From Janthinobacterium sp. LM6 (GTDB lineage Bacteria > Pseudomonadota > Gammaproteobacteria > Burkholderiales > Burkholderiaceae_D): DNA of 64,000 nucleotides. The notes below the pieces were generated by a model, which was given only the letters and a program-made list of their open reading frames with translations, searched no databases and had not been told where the DNA came from. A program made the translations under genes and the position numbers. Below, piece after piece: positions 25,280 through 34,483 of this stretch (position 1 is the first letter of the stretch; every line of letters starts with the position of its first letter). The stretch lies in contig NZ_CP019510.1 of NCBI RefSeq assembly GCF_002002885.1, forward strand, positions 5,332,001 through 5,396,000. Direction: 5' to 3'.

Positions 25280-25999
25280 ATGTCCGATCCCGGCCTCAGC
25301 GATACCGTGCCAACCGATAAAGAATCCGACGAAGCCGCCCAGGAGCTGTCCTGCTGCGGCAAGCCAGCCGGCCGGCCCCGCGCAGCCGACATGGAAGCGC
25401 GCATGGAAAACCTGCTGCACACGGCCGGCTGCCTGTTTCTGGAAAAGGGGTATGGAAAGGTCAGCCTGGAAATGATCGCCCGCGAAGCCCACGTGGCCGT
25501 GCGCACGATTTATGTGAAGTTTGGCGGCAAGTCGGGCTTGTTCAATGCCGTGGTGGAACTGCGCCGCGCCGCCTACTTCTCGACCATGCCGGCGCTGGAG
25601 ACGGATATGCGGCCCCTGCCCGCCATCCTGGGCGAGTTCGGCCTGCTGTTCGTGCAGCTCGTCACCATGCCGGCGGCGATCCGCCTGAATCGCATGGTGG
25701 TGGCCGAGGCGGCCACGCACCCGGAACTTGCGGAAACGTTTTACAAGGTGGGTCCGGGACAGACGCGCGAGATGCTGGTCAAATTTTTCAGCCGCCCCGA
25801 CATCGCGCCCCTGTTCCGCGCCGAGCTGACGCCCTCCATGCTGGCGCTGCACCTGCTCAATTGCCTGCTGGGCGACCAGATGTCGCGCCTGCTGTTTCCG
25901 CCGCAAGCGCAACCGGACGTGGCGCAATTGCGCGCCAAGGTGGCGGTCAGTCTCGACCTGTTCCTGCGCGGCACCCTGCGCCAGCCGCTGGCGGACTGA
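25280..25999 (+). CDS. TetR-family transcriptional regulator of the efflux operon
   Basis: A 239-residue TetR-type repressor. After a 35-residue unstructured N-terminal extension, the helix-turn-helix domain spans about residues 42-90 (LEMIAREAHVAVRTIYVKFGGKSGLF). The C-terminal part is the ligand-binding helical domain, close in pattern to AefR-like members with a TetR_C-type tail. It is divergent from the EmrAB-OprM-like operon with 144 bases between the genes, and paired inverted repeats lie in that gap. It probably represses both directions and is released by a pump substrate. Confidence 0.9.
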   Translation: MSDPGLSDTVPTDKESDEAAQELSCCGKPAGRPRAADMEARMENLLHTAGCLFLEKGYGKVSLEMIAREAHVAVRTIYVKFGGKSGLFNAVVELRRAAYFSTMPALETDMRPLPAILGEFGLLFVQLVTMPAAIRLNRMVVAEAATHPELAETFYKVGPGQTREMLVKFFSRPDIAPLFRAELTPSMLALHLLNCLLGDQMSRLLFPPQAQPDVAQLRAKVAVSLDLFLRGTLRQPLAD

Positions 26000-26022
26000 C
26001 GCGGGACGGCCGGCCAGCCAGA

Positions 26023-27192
26023 TCAGCCAGGGCGGCTGCAGTCTTCCGTCACCGCCGCGTCGGCGTGTTCATCGTTCAAGCCCAGCGCGCGCAGGAAAGG
26101 CTGGGCCGCCGATACGCCATCGAGACTGAGTGAAGACTCACTTCCATCGTAGCGCTCGGGGCCAAAGCGCATCAGGTCGAACGACGTTTCAAAGCGCTGC
26201 GCCAGGAAATACGTGCGGAAGTAATCGAAGGAAAACGCCACCTGGCCATCGGCCCGCAGCAGCAAGCCATGCGCATACAACGGCGCCAGCCAATCCCCGG
26301 CCGCCATGCTCCAGCCCTTCACGCCACAATAGTCGCCGGCAAAGCGCTCCAGCTCCGCCGCGCTGAGGAAGACGGTCTTCGCTTCGAACATCACGAACGC
26401 CAGCTCCATCAGGAATTCGCGCGCATCGGCAGCCGCGCCGGCAGCCGCGCGCTGCGGCGCGCCCGCCATGCCCAGCAAGCCATCGAGATAGACGCGCTCG
26501 CCTGCCAGTTGCGGCAGCAAGGTGGCAAACACATACTCGGCATCCACCTGCCCCGTTTCCTGTCCATTCGGCGTGTACAGCACCGACAGGGCGAAGTTCT
26601 TGCTTACGTCATCGAACTCGCGCAGGGACACCGTCCACTGCGTGCCTGCCTTGCCGTCATCGGCCGCGGCCGTGCCGAACTCGAGTACGGCAAACGCCGC
26701 CATCTGGCCATGCGCACCGTACAGGCTGCCGGGATTGCTTTTGAACAAGATGCCCAGCGACTTCATCAGCGAACTGGCATCGCCCGTATGCTGGTGGCCA
26801 TGGAACACGGCGTGGATATTCTTGTAGTGCGCGCGCTGCTCGGCACTGGCGTGCTCATCGGCGGAGAAAAAGCTGAAGCCGGCATTCCCCAGCGCCGCCG
26901 CCGCGACACCCTGCGCGCGGCTGCCCGGCACCAGGTAGAACCGCGCGCCGGGCAAGCTGGCCGCCTGCAGCAAGGGGCGCAGGAAGTATTCGTAGACATA
27001 CACGGGCGTGGTGCCGGCACAGGCGTCGGGCGCCACCAGGTGGCCCGTGAAGAAAATCGCATCGATCCTCTTGCCCGCCGCCAGAATAGCGGCCACATCC
27101 TGGTACAAGGCATGCAGCATCACGGCTTGCTCTTGCTCATCGGCCCGGCGCAAACGGACATCGGCAATATGAAGGGCGGTAAATTTTTTCAT
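26023..27192 (-). CDS. Degenerate calcineurin-like phosphoesterase protein with STAND-like C-terminus
   Basis: A 389-residue protein. The N-terminal half follows the order of calcineurin-type metallophosphoesterase motifs, but they are eroded: LHIADVRLR for the first motif, FFTGHL for TGDL, YLVPGSRA for the GNHD motif. HGHQH is intact. Most metal ligands are therefore lost and catalysis is doubtful. The last 130 residues have a helical region (EFLMELAFVMFEAK) and end with HGLLLRADGQVAFSFDYFRTYFLAQRF, split here at positions about 325-350, which resembles the region after the NTPase in STAND proteins. No P-loop is present. Start 27192 (MKKFTALHIAD) is chosen over 27294. It converges with tetR, 23 bases apart. 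Function unknown. Confidence 0.65.
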   Translation of the reverse strand: MKKFTALHIADVRLRRADEQEQAVMLHALYQDVAAILAAGKRIDAIFFTGHLVAPDACAGTTPVYVYEYFLRPLLQAASLPGARFYLVPGSRAQGVAAAALGNAGFSFFSADEHASAEQRAHYKNIHAVFHGHQHTGDASSLMKSLGILFKSNPGSLYGAHGQMAAFAVLEFGTAAADDGKAGTQWTVSLREFDDVSKNFALSVLYTPNGQETGQVDAEYVFATLLPQLAGERVYLDGLLGMAGAPQRAAAGAAADAREFLMELAFVMFEAKTVFLSAAELERFAGDYCGVKGWSMAAGDWLAPLYAHGLLLRADGQVAFSFDYFRTYFLAQRFETSFDLMRFGPERYDGSESSLSLDGVSAAQPFLRALGLNDEHADAAVTEDCSRPG

Positions 27193-27571
27193 TGTTGCAA
27201 AACTTTCTTGGGGCCTATCCCAGTAGGGAGCGTCTTCTGCTGGCAGTTCATCAGGAGCGCGGACAAGGCGTGAGGAGCACGCGGGGCGAGCCACGCAACG
27301 GCGGTCAACGCAGTCCCCGCTTCCGAGGGGCGCCAGCAGGGGGAATATTCATCCGCCGGGGCAGGCTCTCATCAGTACAGCGGATCTTGACCAAACCCCA
27401 CGCTGGCAACATTCCTGGAAAAATCACACGCTTCCATTGCAGCAAAAAGAAGAACATGGTGACAGACCTCCATTCTGCCACTTTTTCCATACGGCAATAC
27501 TCACCAATTTTCACATGGGGCATATCCGCCACGCCCCATCTGCGATTTACGCTGCCAGGATCAAGGGATAT
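27193..27571. other. Non-coding gap upstream of the phosphoesterase-like gene
   Basis: No gene is convincing. Around 27256-27310 there is a GC-rich stretch with ACAAGGCG and ACGCAACGGCGG that may be a decayed member of the repeat family seen at 5934 and 34253, but the match is poor. The rest is AT-richer and ends at the terminator of lpd. Confidence 0.4.
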
Positions 27572-27603
27572 AAAAAAACCCGCAATCGCTTGCGGGTTTT
27601 TTT
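27572..27603 (-). terminator. Intrinsic terminator of the pyruvate dehydrogenase operon
   Basis: CCCGCA (27579-27584) pairs with TGCGGG (27591-27596), flanked by A7 on the left and T7 on the right, so the stem extends by A-T pairs. On the minus strand it closes the lpd transcript. It can also work in the other direction. Confidence 0.88.
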
Positions 27604-27635
27604 GTACTGAAAATTAACGCTTAATTAACGCTTTA

Positions 27636-29417
27636 TCAGCGCTTGCGCGGCGGCGGCAAATCCGTGCATACGCCTTCGTACACCTCGGCGGCCATGCCGA
27701 TCGATTCGCCCAGGGTCGGGTGAGGATGGATGGTCTTGCCGATGTCGGTGCCGTCGCAGCCCATTTCGATGGCCAATGCGATCTCGCCAATCATGTCGCC
27801 CGCATGCGTGCCGACGATGGTGCCGCCGATGATGCGGTGCGTTTCCGCGTCGAACAGCAGCTTGGTGAAGCCTTCGGCGCGGCCGTTGGCCACGGCACGG
27901 CCCGAGGCGGCCCACGGGAAGTGGCCCTTCTCGACCTTGATGCCCTTGGCTTTCGCTTCGTCTTCCGTGATGCCGGCCCATGCCACTTCCGGATCCGTGT
28001 AGGCGACCGACGGGATCACCTTGACGTCGAAGTGCGACTTCTGGCCGGAAGCCGCTTCCGCGGCCACGTGGGCTTCATGCACGGCCTTGTGCGCCAGCAT
28101 CGGCTGGCCCACCAGGTCGCCGATGGCGAAGATGTTCGGCACGTTGGTGCGCATCTGGCTGTCAACGTTGATGAAGCCGCGGTCCGTCACCTGCACGCCG
28201 GCCTTGTCGGCCGCCAGCTTCTTGCCGTTCGGGCTGCGGCCCACGGCGACGAGTACCAAATCGTAGATTTGCGGCGCCGGCGCCGTGGCACCCGCTTCAG
28301 CCGCTTCGAACGTGACCTTGATGCCTTCCGGCAATGCCTCGACGGCCACCGTCTTGGTCTTGGTCATGATGTTGTCGAAGCGCTTCTCGTTGAACTTCTG
28401 CCACACCTTGACGGCGTCGCGGTCCGCGCCCTGCATCAGGCCATCCATCATTTCGACCACGTCGATGCGCGCGCCGAAGGTGGAATAGACGGTCGCCATT
28501 TCCAGGCCGATGATGCCGCCGCCGATGACCAGCATGCGTTTCGGGATCTGGCGCAATTCCAGCGCGCCCGTCGAATCGACGATGCGCGGGTCTTCCGGCA
28601 CGAAAGGCAGCTTCACCACGGACGAACCGGCGGCGATGATCGCTTGCTTGAACTGCACGACTTTTTTCGAGCCGTCGCCTGCCGTCACCTCGATGTGGTT
28701 CGCGGAGAGGAACTGGCCCACGCCCGTGACGACTTGCGTCTTGCGCGCCTTGGCCATGCCGGCCAGGCCGCCCGTCATGTTCGAGATTACGCCTTCCTTG
28801 TACTTGCGTACCTGATCGATATCAATGGCCGGTTTGGCAAATGTCACGCCTGTATTCGACATGTGCGCCGTTTCATCGATGACGGAAGCCACGTGCAGCA
28901 GCGCCTTCGACGGGATGCAGCCCACGTTCAGGCACACGCCGCCCAGGGTGGCGTAGCGCTCGACGATCACCGTCGACATGCCCAGGTCGGCCGCGCGGAA
29001 CGCCGCCGAGTAACCGCCAGGGCCGCCACCCAGCACCATCATGTCGACGTCGATGTCGACCTGGCCGCTGTAATTACCGGCAGGGATGGCGGCAACGGCT
29101 GCAGGTGCCGGGGCCGCAGCGGCTGCAGGTGCTGCGGCCGGAGCTGGTGCAGCGGCAGGCGCCGGCGCAGCCGCGCCTTCGGTGGCTTCCACCACCAGCA
29201 ACGCGCTGCCTTCGGCGATCTTGTCGCCGACCTTGACTTTCAATTCCTTCACGACGCCCGCATGGGTCGATGGAATCTCCATGCTGGCCTTGTCCGATTC
29301 GACCGTGATCAGCGACTGGTCCACCTTGATGGTGTCGCCGACCTTGACCATCAGTTCGATGACTTCGACTTCCTTGAAGTCGCCGATATTCGGTACTTTT
29401 ACCTCTACTGTGCTCAT
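27636..29417 (-). CDS. lpd: Dihydrolipoyl dehydrogenase (E3) with N-terminal lipoyl domain
   Basis: A 593-residue E3 subunit of pyruvate dehydrogenase, which reoxidises dihydrolipoamide with FAD and NAD+. Residues 1-80 are a lipoyl domain with the modified lysine in [10 protein letters not shown]. An alanine/proline linker to about residue 118 follows, then the flavoprotein. [15 protein letters not shown] binds [16 protein letters not shown] holds the redox-active cysteine pair, and [10 protein letters not shown] near the C-terminus holds the His-Glu dyad. Start 29417 has AAGGAG upstream. It is the third gene of aceE-aceF-lpd, ten bases after aceF. E3 with its own lipoyl domain is known from Neisseria and other betaproteobacteria. 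Confidence 0.96.
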   Translation of the reverse strand: MSTVEVKVPNIGDFKEVEVIELMVKVGDTIKVDQSLITVESDKASMEIPSTHAGVVKELKVKVGDKIAEGSALLVVEATEGAAAPAPAAAPAPAAAPAAAAAPAPAAVAAIPAGNYSGQVDIDVDMMVLGGGPGGYSAAFRAADLGMSTVIVERYATLGGVCLNVGCIPSKALLHVASVIDETAHMSNTGVTFAKPAIDIDQVRKYKEGVISNMTGGLAGMAKARKTQVVTGVGQFLSANHIEVTAGDGSKKVVQFKQAIIAAGSSVVKLPFVPEDPRIVDSTGALELRQIPKRMLVIGGGIIGLEMATVYSTFGARIDVVEMMDGLMQGADRDAVKVWQKFNEKRFDNIMTKTKTVAVEALPEGIKVTFEAAEAGATAPAPQIYDLVLVAVGRSPNGKKLAADKAGVQVTDRGFINVDSQMRTNVPNIFAIGDLVGQPMLAHKAVHEAHVAAEAASGQKSHFDVKVIPSVAYTDPEVAWAGITEDEAKAKGIKVEKGHFPWAASGRAVANGRAEGFTKLLFDAETHRIIGGTIVGTHAGDMIGEIALAIEMGCDGTDIGKTIHPHPTLGESIGMAAEVYEGVCTDLPPPRKR

Positions 29418-29427
29418 CAATCGCTCC

Positions 29428-31089
29428 TTACAGCAGAATTTTGCGCATGTCGGCCAGGACTTCGCCGAGGTACACGGAGAATCGCGCGCCCATCGCGCCA
29501 TCGACCACGCGGTGGTCGTAGGACAGCGAGGTGCCCATCATCAAACGCGGCTGGAAGGCCTTGCCATCCCATACCGGCTTGATCGAGGCTTTCGACAGAC
29601 CCAAAATAGCCACTTCCGGCGCATTGACGATAGGCGTGAAGTGCGTGCCGCCGATGCCGCCCAGGGACGAAATCGTGAAGCTGGCGCCCTGCATGTCGGC
29701 CGGCTTCAGCTTGCCTTCGCGTGCCTGCAGCGACAGCTCCGTCATTTCGCGGGCGATTTGCGAGACCGACTTCTGGTCCGCACCCTTGATCACGGGCACC
29801 ACCAGGCCATTCGGCGTGTCGGCCGCGAAGCCGATGTTGTAGTACTGCTTGAGGATCAGGTTTTCGCCCTTGGCATCCAGGGACGCGTTAAACGCGGGGA
29901 ATTTCTTCAGCGCGGCGACGGACGCCTTGATGACGAAGGCCAGCATGGTCAGCTTGGCCGCATCCTTGTTCTTCGCATTGGCCGCGTTGGTGTCGACGCG
30001 GAACGCTTCCAGGTCCGTCACGTCCGCTTCGTCGAACTGCGTGACGTGCGGGATCATGACCCAGTTGCGGTGCAGGTTCGGACCCGAGATTTTCTTGATG
30101 CGCGACAGCGGCAGCAATTCGGTCGCGCCGAACTTGCTGAAGTCCAGCGACGGCCATGGCAGCAGGTCCAGGCCCACGCCCGAACCGCCTTTGGCAGCGA
30201 CTGGCGCGTTCGGCGCGGCGACGGCGCCCGACATCACGCCCTTGACGAAGTTCTGCACGTCTTCCTGGGTAATGCGGCCTTTCGGACCGGAACCGCCGAC
30301 CAGCGCCAATTCCACGCCCAGTTCGCGCGCGAACTTGCGGATCGAAGGCGACGCGTGCGCCAGCTTGCCGTTGACGGCAGGCGCGGCGGCAGTTGCCGGG
30401 GCAGCAGCAGGCGCTGCAACCGGTGCCGAAGCGACGGCGGCCGCTGGTGCGGCGGCAGCTGGTGCGGCCGGTGCAGGCGCGGCGGCAGGGGCGACGCCAC
30501 CCGTCGTTTCCACCACCAGCACCAGGCTACCCTTGGCCACCTTGTCGCCGACCTTGACTTTCAATTCCTTGACGATACCGGCGTGGCTCGATGGAATTTC
30601 CATGCTGGCCTTGTCCGATTCGACCGTCAGCAGCGACTGGTCGACCTTGATCGCATCGCCGACCTTGACCATCAATTCGATGACTTCGACTTCCTTGAAG
30701 TCGCCGATATCGGGCACGGTCACGTCGACCAGGGCCGGCGCGCCGGCAGGGGCGGCAGGCGCCGGCGCGGCCGCAGGAGCGGCGGCGGGGGCGGCTTCAG
30801 CGGCAGGTGCCGGGGCGGCAGCGGCGACTGGCGCCGGCGCCGAGGCGTCGTCCGCCACTTCCAGCAGCAGGACCAGCGAGCCTTCGGCGATCTTGTCGCC
30901 CACGTTGACTTTCAATTCCTTGACGACACCGGCGTGGCTCGATGGAATTTCCATGCTGGCCTTGTCCGATTCGACCGTGATCAGGGATTGGTCGACCTTG
31001 ACCGTATCGCCTGGCTTGACCATCAGTTCAATGATCTCGACTTCCTTGAAATCGCCGATATCCGGGACTTTGACTTCCACAATGCTCAT
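29428..31089 (-). CDS. aceF: Dihydrolipoyllysine acetyltransferase (E2) of pyruvate dehydrogenase
   Basis: A 553-residue E2 core subunit that transfers acetyl groups from lipoyl arms to CoA. Two lipoyl domains (about 1-80 and 118-198), each with [10 protein letters not shown], are joined by alanine/proline-rich linkers. A peripheral subunit-binding domain follows ([15 protein letters not shown], about 258-272), then the catalytic domain ending with the HXXXDG motif in [17 protein letters not shown] upstream supports start 31089. It lies 94 bases after aceE, with a 12-bp hairpin in that gap. Both lipoyl domains are nearly identical in DNA to that of lpd. Confidence 0.96.
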   Translation of the reverse strand: MSIVEVKVPDIGDFKEVEIIELMVKPGDTVKVDQSLITVESDKASMEIPSSHAGVVKELKVNVGDKIAEGSLVLLLEVADDASAPAPVAAAAPAPAAEAAPAAAPAAAPAPAAPAGAPALVDVTVPDIGDFKEVEVIELMVKVGDAIKVDQSLLTVESDKASMEIPSSHAGIVKELKVKVGDKVAKGSLVLVVETTGGVAPAAAPAPAAPAAAAPAAAVASAPVAAPAAAPATAAAPAVNGKLAHASPSIRKFARELGVELALVGGSGPKGRITQEDVQNFVKGVMSGAVAAPNAPVAAKGGSGVGLDLLPWPSLDFSKFGATELLPLSRIKKISGPNLHRNWVMIPHVTQFDEADVTDLEAFRVDTNAANAKNKDAAKLTMLAFVIKASVAALKKFPAFNASLDAKGENLILKQYYNIGFAADTPNGLVVPVIKGADQKSVSQIAREMTELSLQAREGKLKPADMQGASFTISSLGGIGGTHFTPIVNAPEVAILGLSKASIKPVWDGKAFQPRLMMGTSLSYDHRVVDGAMGARFSVYLGEVLADMRKILL

Positions 31090-31130
31090 AGCTTGCTCCG
31101 TTATTTTATTTGTCAGATGGACCCGCACAC

Positions 31131-31164
31131 ATGCCAGGGCGGCACTTTCGCACCGCCCTGGCAT
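31131..31164. other. Intercistronic hairpin between aceE and aceF
   Basis: A perfect 12-bp stem (31131-31142 with 31153-31164) and a ten-base loop. It has no T run on the minus strand, so it is more likely a processing or stability element than a terminator. Confidence 0.6.
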
Positions 31165-31183
31165 CATCGGGTCCGCACAACGA

Positions 31184-33880
31184 TTACTGGGTCACCGGAT
31201 TCGGTTTGTTCGCGTCGATGCCGTACTTGGCGATCGCCTGCTCCACCACCGACACGTCGATCTTGCCTTCGTCAGCCAGCGATTTGAGCGCGGCCACGGT
31301 GACATAATAACGGTTCACTTCGAAGAACTCGCGCAGCTTGGCGCGGCTGTCCGAGCGGCCAAAGCCATCGGTACCCAGCACTTTGTAGGTGCGGCCCTTC
31401 GGCATGAAGGCGCGGATCTGTTCTGCAAACGCGCGCATGTAGTCGGTCGTGGCGACGATCGGGCCGTCCGTGTCCTGCATCAGCGACGTCACGTAAGGCA
31501 CGCGCTGCTGTTTCGACGGGTTGACCATGTTCCAGCGTTCCGCATCCTGGCCATCGCGGGCCACCAGGGTCAGCGACGGCGCCGACCACACGTCCGCAGC
31601 CACGCCCCAGTCGTTTTGCAGCAATTCGGCAGCGAAGATAGATTCGCGCAGGATGGTGCCGCAACCGATCAGCTGTACGCGCAGCTTGGCGTCGGCCGGA
31701 CCTTCCTGCAGCTTGTACATGCCTTTCAGGATGCCTTCTTCCTGGCCTGGCTTGATGCCTGGCTGGGCGTAGTTCTCGTTCATGATCGTGATGTAGTAGA
31801 ACACATCTTCCTGGTTGGCGATCATGCGGCGCAGGCCGTCCTGGATGATGACGGCGACTTCATGGCTGAAGGTCGGGTCGTACGGCATGCAGGTCGGGAT
31901 GGTCGCGGCGAAGATATGGCTGTGGCCATCTTCGTGCTGCAAGCCTTCGCCGTTCAGGGTCGTGCGGCCGGCCGTGCCGCCCATCAGGAAGCCACGGGCG
32001 CGCATGTCGGCCGAAGCCCACACCTGGTCGCCGATGCGCTGGAAGCCGAACATCGAGTAGAAGGTGTAGAACGGGATCATGATGCGGTCGTTGGTCGAGT
32101 ACGACGTCGCCGCGGCGATCCACGAGCTCATGCCGCCCGCTTCGTTGATGCCTTCTTGCAGGATCTGGCCGGCCTTGTCTTCGCGGTAGTACATGACCTG
32201 GTCTTTATCGACCGGCTCGTACAACTGGCCTTTCGGGTTGTAGATGCCGATCTGGCGGAACAGGCCTTCCATGCCGAAGGTACGCGATTCATCGACCAGG
32301 ATAGGCACGACGCGCTGGCCCAGGTTCGGGTCTTTCAGCAGGGTCGAAATGACGCGCACGAACGCTTGCGTGGTCGAGATTTCGCGGCCTTCCGGCGTCG
32401 CTTCGAGCACGTTCTTGAACGCGTCCAGGCCAGGCACGGGCAGGGTTTCTTCCGACTTCTGGCGGCGCTGCGGCAGGTAGCCGCCCAGGGCCTTGCGGCG
32501 CTCGTGCAGGTAGACCATTTCCGGCGCGTCGTCGGCAGGCTTGAAGAACGGGATGTCGGCCAGCTTGTCGTCGGGGATCGGCAGCGAGAAGCGGTCGCGC
32601 ATTTCGCGGATGGCTTCGTCGTCCAGTTTTTTCGTCTGGTGCGCCGTGTTGCGCGCTTCGCCGGACTTGCCCATGCCGTAGCCCTTGATGGTTTTCACCA
32701 GCAGGACGGTCGGCTGGCCCTTGTGTTCCTGGGCGATCTTGAATGCCGCGTAGATCTTGTGCGGATCGTGGCCGCCACGGGTCAGGCGCCAGATGTCGTC
32801 GTCCGTCATGTTGGCAACCATTTCCAGCAGCTTCGGATGCTTGCCGAAGAAGTGCTTGCGCACGTAGGCGCCATCCTTGGCCTTGTAATTCTGGTATTCG
32901 CCGTCGACGGTTTCCATCATCACGCGCTGCAGGATGCCTTCTTTATCTTGCGCCAGCAGGGCGTCCCAGCCCGGGCCCCAGATGACCTTGACGACGTTCC
33001 AGCCGGCGCCACGGAATTCGCCTTCCAGCTCCTGGATGATCTTGGTGTTGCCGCGCACGGGGCCGTCCAGGCGCTGCAGGTTGCAGTTGACCACGATGAC
33101 CAGGTTGTCGAGCATGTCGCGTGCGGCCAGGCCGATCGCGCCCAGCGATTCCGGCTCGTCCATCTCGCCATCGCCGCAGAAGGCCCAGATCTTGCGGTTG
33201 TCGGTCTTGGCGATGCCGCGTGCGTGCAGGTACTTCAGGAAGCGCGCCTGGTAGATCGCCATGTGCGGGCCCAGGCCCATCGACACGGTCGGGAACTGCC
33301 AGAAGTCAGGCATCAATTTAGGATGCGGGTACGAGGACAGGCCCTTGCCGTCGACTTCCTTGCGGAAGTTCAGCATTTGCTCTTCCGTCAAACGGCCTTC
33401 GAGGAAGGCGCGCGCGTAGACGCCGGGCGAGGAGTGGCCCTGGATGTACAGCAGGTCGCCGCCGTGGTCGGCCGTCGGCGCGTGCCAGAAATGGTTGAAA
33501 CCGATGCCCAGCATGTTCGCCAGCGAAGCGAACGAGGACAAGTGGCCGCCCAGGTCGCCGTCGGCGCGGTTGGCCTTGACGACCATGGCCATGGCGTTCC
33601 AGCGCATCCACGAGCGCAGGCGCTCTTCGTATTCCAGGTTGCCGGGACAGTGTGCTTCTTGCTTGGTGGGGATGGTGTTGACGTAGGCGGTGGTGCTGGA
33701 GAACGGGATCTGCGCGCCGCGGCGGCGGGCCAGGTCAACCATGCGCTCCATCAGGTAATGCGCGCGTTCCGGACCTTCGTTTTCCAGCACGGCTTCGAGC
33801 GCGTCCAGCCACTCCTTGGTTTCCTGCATATCCGGGTCGGTGCCGATCTGTGTCGTTACCTGGTTCAGTTGAGCTGACAT
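31184..33880 (-). CDS. aceE: Pyruvate dehydrogenase E1 component, homodimeric type
   Basis: An 898-residue thiamine diphosphate enzyme that decarboxylates pyruvate and passes the acetyl group to lipoyl-E2. The cofactor motif begins GDGEMDEPESLG and ends NCNLQRLDGPVRGN. HSSPGVYARAFLEGRLTEEQ and KTIKGYGMG are further typical stretches. Length matches E. coli AceE (887). A near-consensus promoter and an upstream palindrome precede it. It is the first gene of the operon. Confidence 0.97.
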   Translation of the reverse strand: MSAQLNQVTTQIGTDPDMQETKEWLDALEAVLENEGPERAHYLMERMVDLARRRGAQIPFSSTTAYVNTIPTKQEAHCPGNLEYEERLRSWMRWNAMAMVVKANRADGDLGGHLSSFASLANMLGIGFNHFWHAPTADHGGDLLYIQGHSSPGVYARAFLEGRLTEEQMLNFRKEVDGKGLSSYPHPKLMPDFWQFPTVSMGLGPHMAIYQARFLKYLHARGIAKTDNRKIWAFCGDGEMDEPESLGAIGLAARDMLDNLVIVVNCNLQRLDGPVRGNTKIIQELEGEFRGAGWNVVKVIWGPGWDALLAQDKEGILQRVMMETVDGEYQNYKAKDGAYVRKHFFGKHPKLLEMVANMTDDDIWRLTRGGHDPHKIYAAFKIAQEHKGQPTVLLVKTIKGYGMGKSGEARNTAHQTKKLDDEAIREMRDRFSLPIPDDKLADIPFFKPADDAPEMVYLHERRKALGGYLPQRRQKSEETLPVPGLDAFKNVLEATPEGREISTTQAFVRVISTLLKDPNLGQRVVPILVDESRTFGMEGLFRQIGIYNPKGQLYEPVDKDQVMYYREDKAGQILQEGINEAGGMSSWIAAATSYSTNDRIMIPFYTFYSMFGFQRIGDQVWASADMRARGFLMGGTAGRTTLNGEGLQHEDGHSHIFAATIPTCMPYDPTFSHEVAVIIQDGLRRMIANQEDVFYYITIMNENYAQPGIKPGQEEGILKGMYKLQEGPADAKLRVQLIGCGTILRESIFAAELLQNDWGVAADVWSAPSLTLVARDGQDAERWNMVNPSKQQRVPYVTSLMQDTDGPIVATTDYMRAFAEQIRAFMPKGRTYKVLGTDGFGRSDSRAKLREFFEVNRYYVTVAALKSLADEGKIDVSVVEQAIAKYGIDANKPNPVTQ

Positions 33881-33979
33881 CTGTTGAGTCTCCTTTGTGA
33901 ACGCCCCACCCCGATTTTCCGGATCGCTGTCGGACGGTATTTCGCTGATTATTTACTATTAAGTCGGTTTAGTGTGGGG

Positions 33980-34008
33980 ATTCTAACAGCGTATTTAGTA
34001 TTTTTCAA
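33980..34008 (-). promoter_or_regulatory. Promoter of the pyruvate dehydrogenase operon
   Basis: On the minus strand, TTGAAA (34008-34003) and TAGAAT (33985-33980) with a 17-base spacer. Transcription would start near 33973, giving a leader of about 90 bases. Confidence 0.7.
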
Positions 34009-34021
34009 ATTACGATATAGC

Positions 34022-34038
34022 ATTTCATATCATGAAAT
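34022..34038. promoter_or_regulatory. Palindrome upstream of the pyruvate dehydrogenase promoter
   Basis: ATTTCAT-ATC-ATGAAAT, a perfect seven-base inverted repeat centred about 57 bases upstream of the predicted transcription start. A second CTATGAAAT half-site follows at 34044-34052. It is a candidate activator or repressor site and is unlike the PdhR consensus. Confidence 0.5.
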
Positions 34039-34483
34039 CACCCTATGAAATTTATGCTGCACTGCCGCAAATTCTGCCCGGAAACTAGGATGTGCAAAGT
34101 AGCAAATAGCGGCGCCACAAGCGGCATGCCGTCAAGTTGGCGCCCTCCTCACCTTGAAAGCAAATCTCGGGAGGGGTACGACCCACGAGCACACCAGCAA
34201 CCCGAATTAAAACCCCAGTCATCCGCACAGGCATACCGGGCCAAGCGGGCCTGAAAAATGTCGAGGGCAAGGCGCAGCGACGCAGACAGTACGCCAGTAC
34301 GGCAAGGAGCTGCAACGCCGCCATCGGCATTTTCTCAGGCTCGCGTCTCCGGCCCGCTGTTGTTAAGCCTTGCGCTTATAAATGCATAGCGCTGCTTAAC
34401 TTAGCGGCACTGGCGCCAAAACCGCCCCTTTGCGCCGCCCGGCTTTATAATCTGTCTTTTCCCTCCCACACAGCCTCCCTACC
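34039..34483. other. Non-coding gap between aceE and folD
   Basis: No supported gene. Besides the repeat copy B there is no clear structure; the folD promoter must lie at its right end. Confidence 0.5.
34253..34336. repeat. Dispersed palindromic repeat, copy B
   Basis: The element carries GCAAGGCG, GCGACGCAG and GCAACGCCGC in order, like copy A at 5934-6012, with a variable middle containing GTAC twice. The outer ends AAAAATG (34254-34260) and CATTTTC (34328-34334) form an imperfect inverted repeat. It lies in the 600-base gap between aceE and folD. Confidence 0.6.

Noticed and set aside
27256..27310. Possible third copy of the dispersed palindromic repeat
   Set aside because: Only fragments such as ACAAGGCG and ACGCAACGGCGG match, with changed order and spacing, so it is not claimed as a copy.
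29849..33877. Very long open frame (about 1340 codons) on the plus strand opposite aceE and aceF
   Set aside because: It is antisense to strongly conserved genes, has low-complexity His/Gln/Val-rich composition typical of GC-rich shadow frames, and no plausible start site or domain.
34045..34254. Small frame of 69 codons in the aceE-folD gap
   Set aside because: No ribosome binding site, no recognisable sequence, and it runs into the repeat element.
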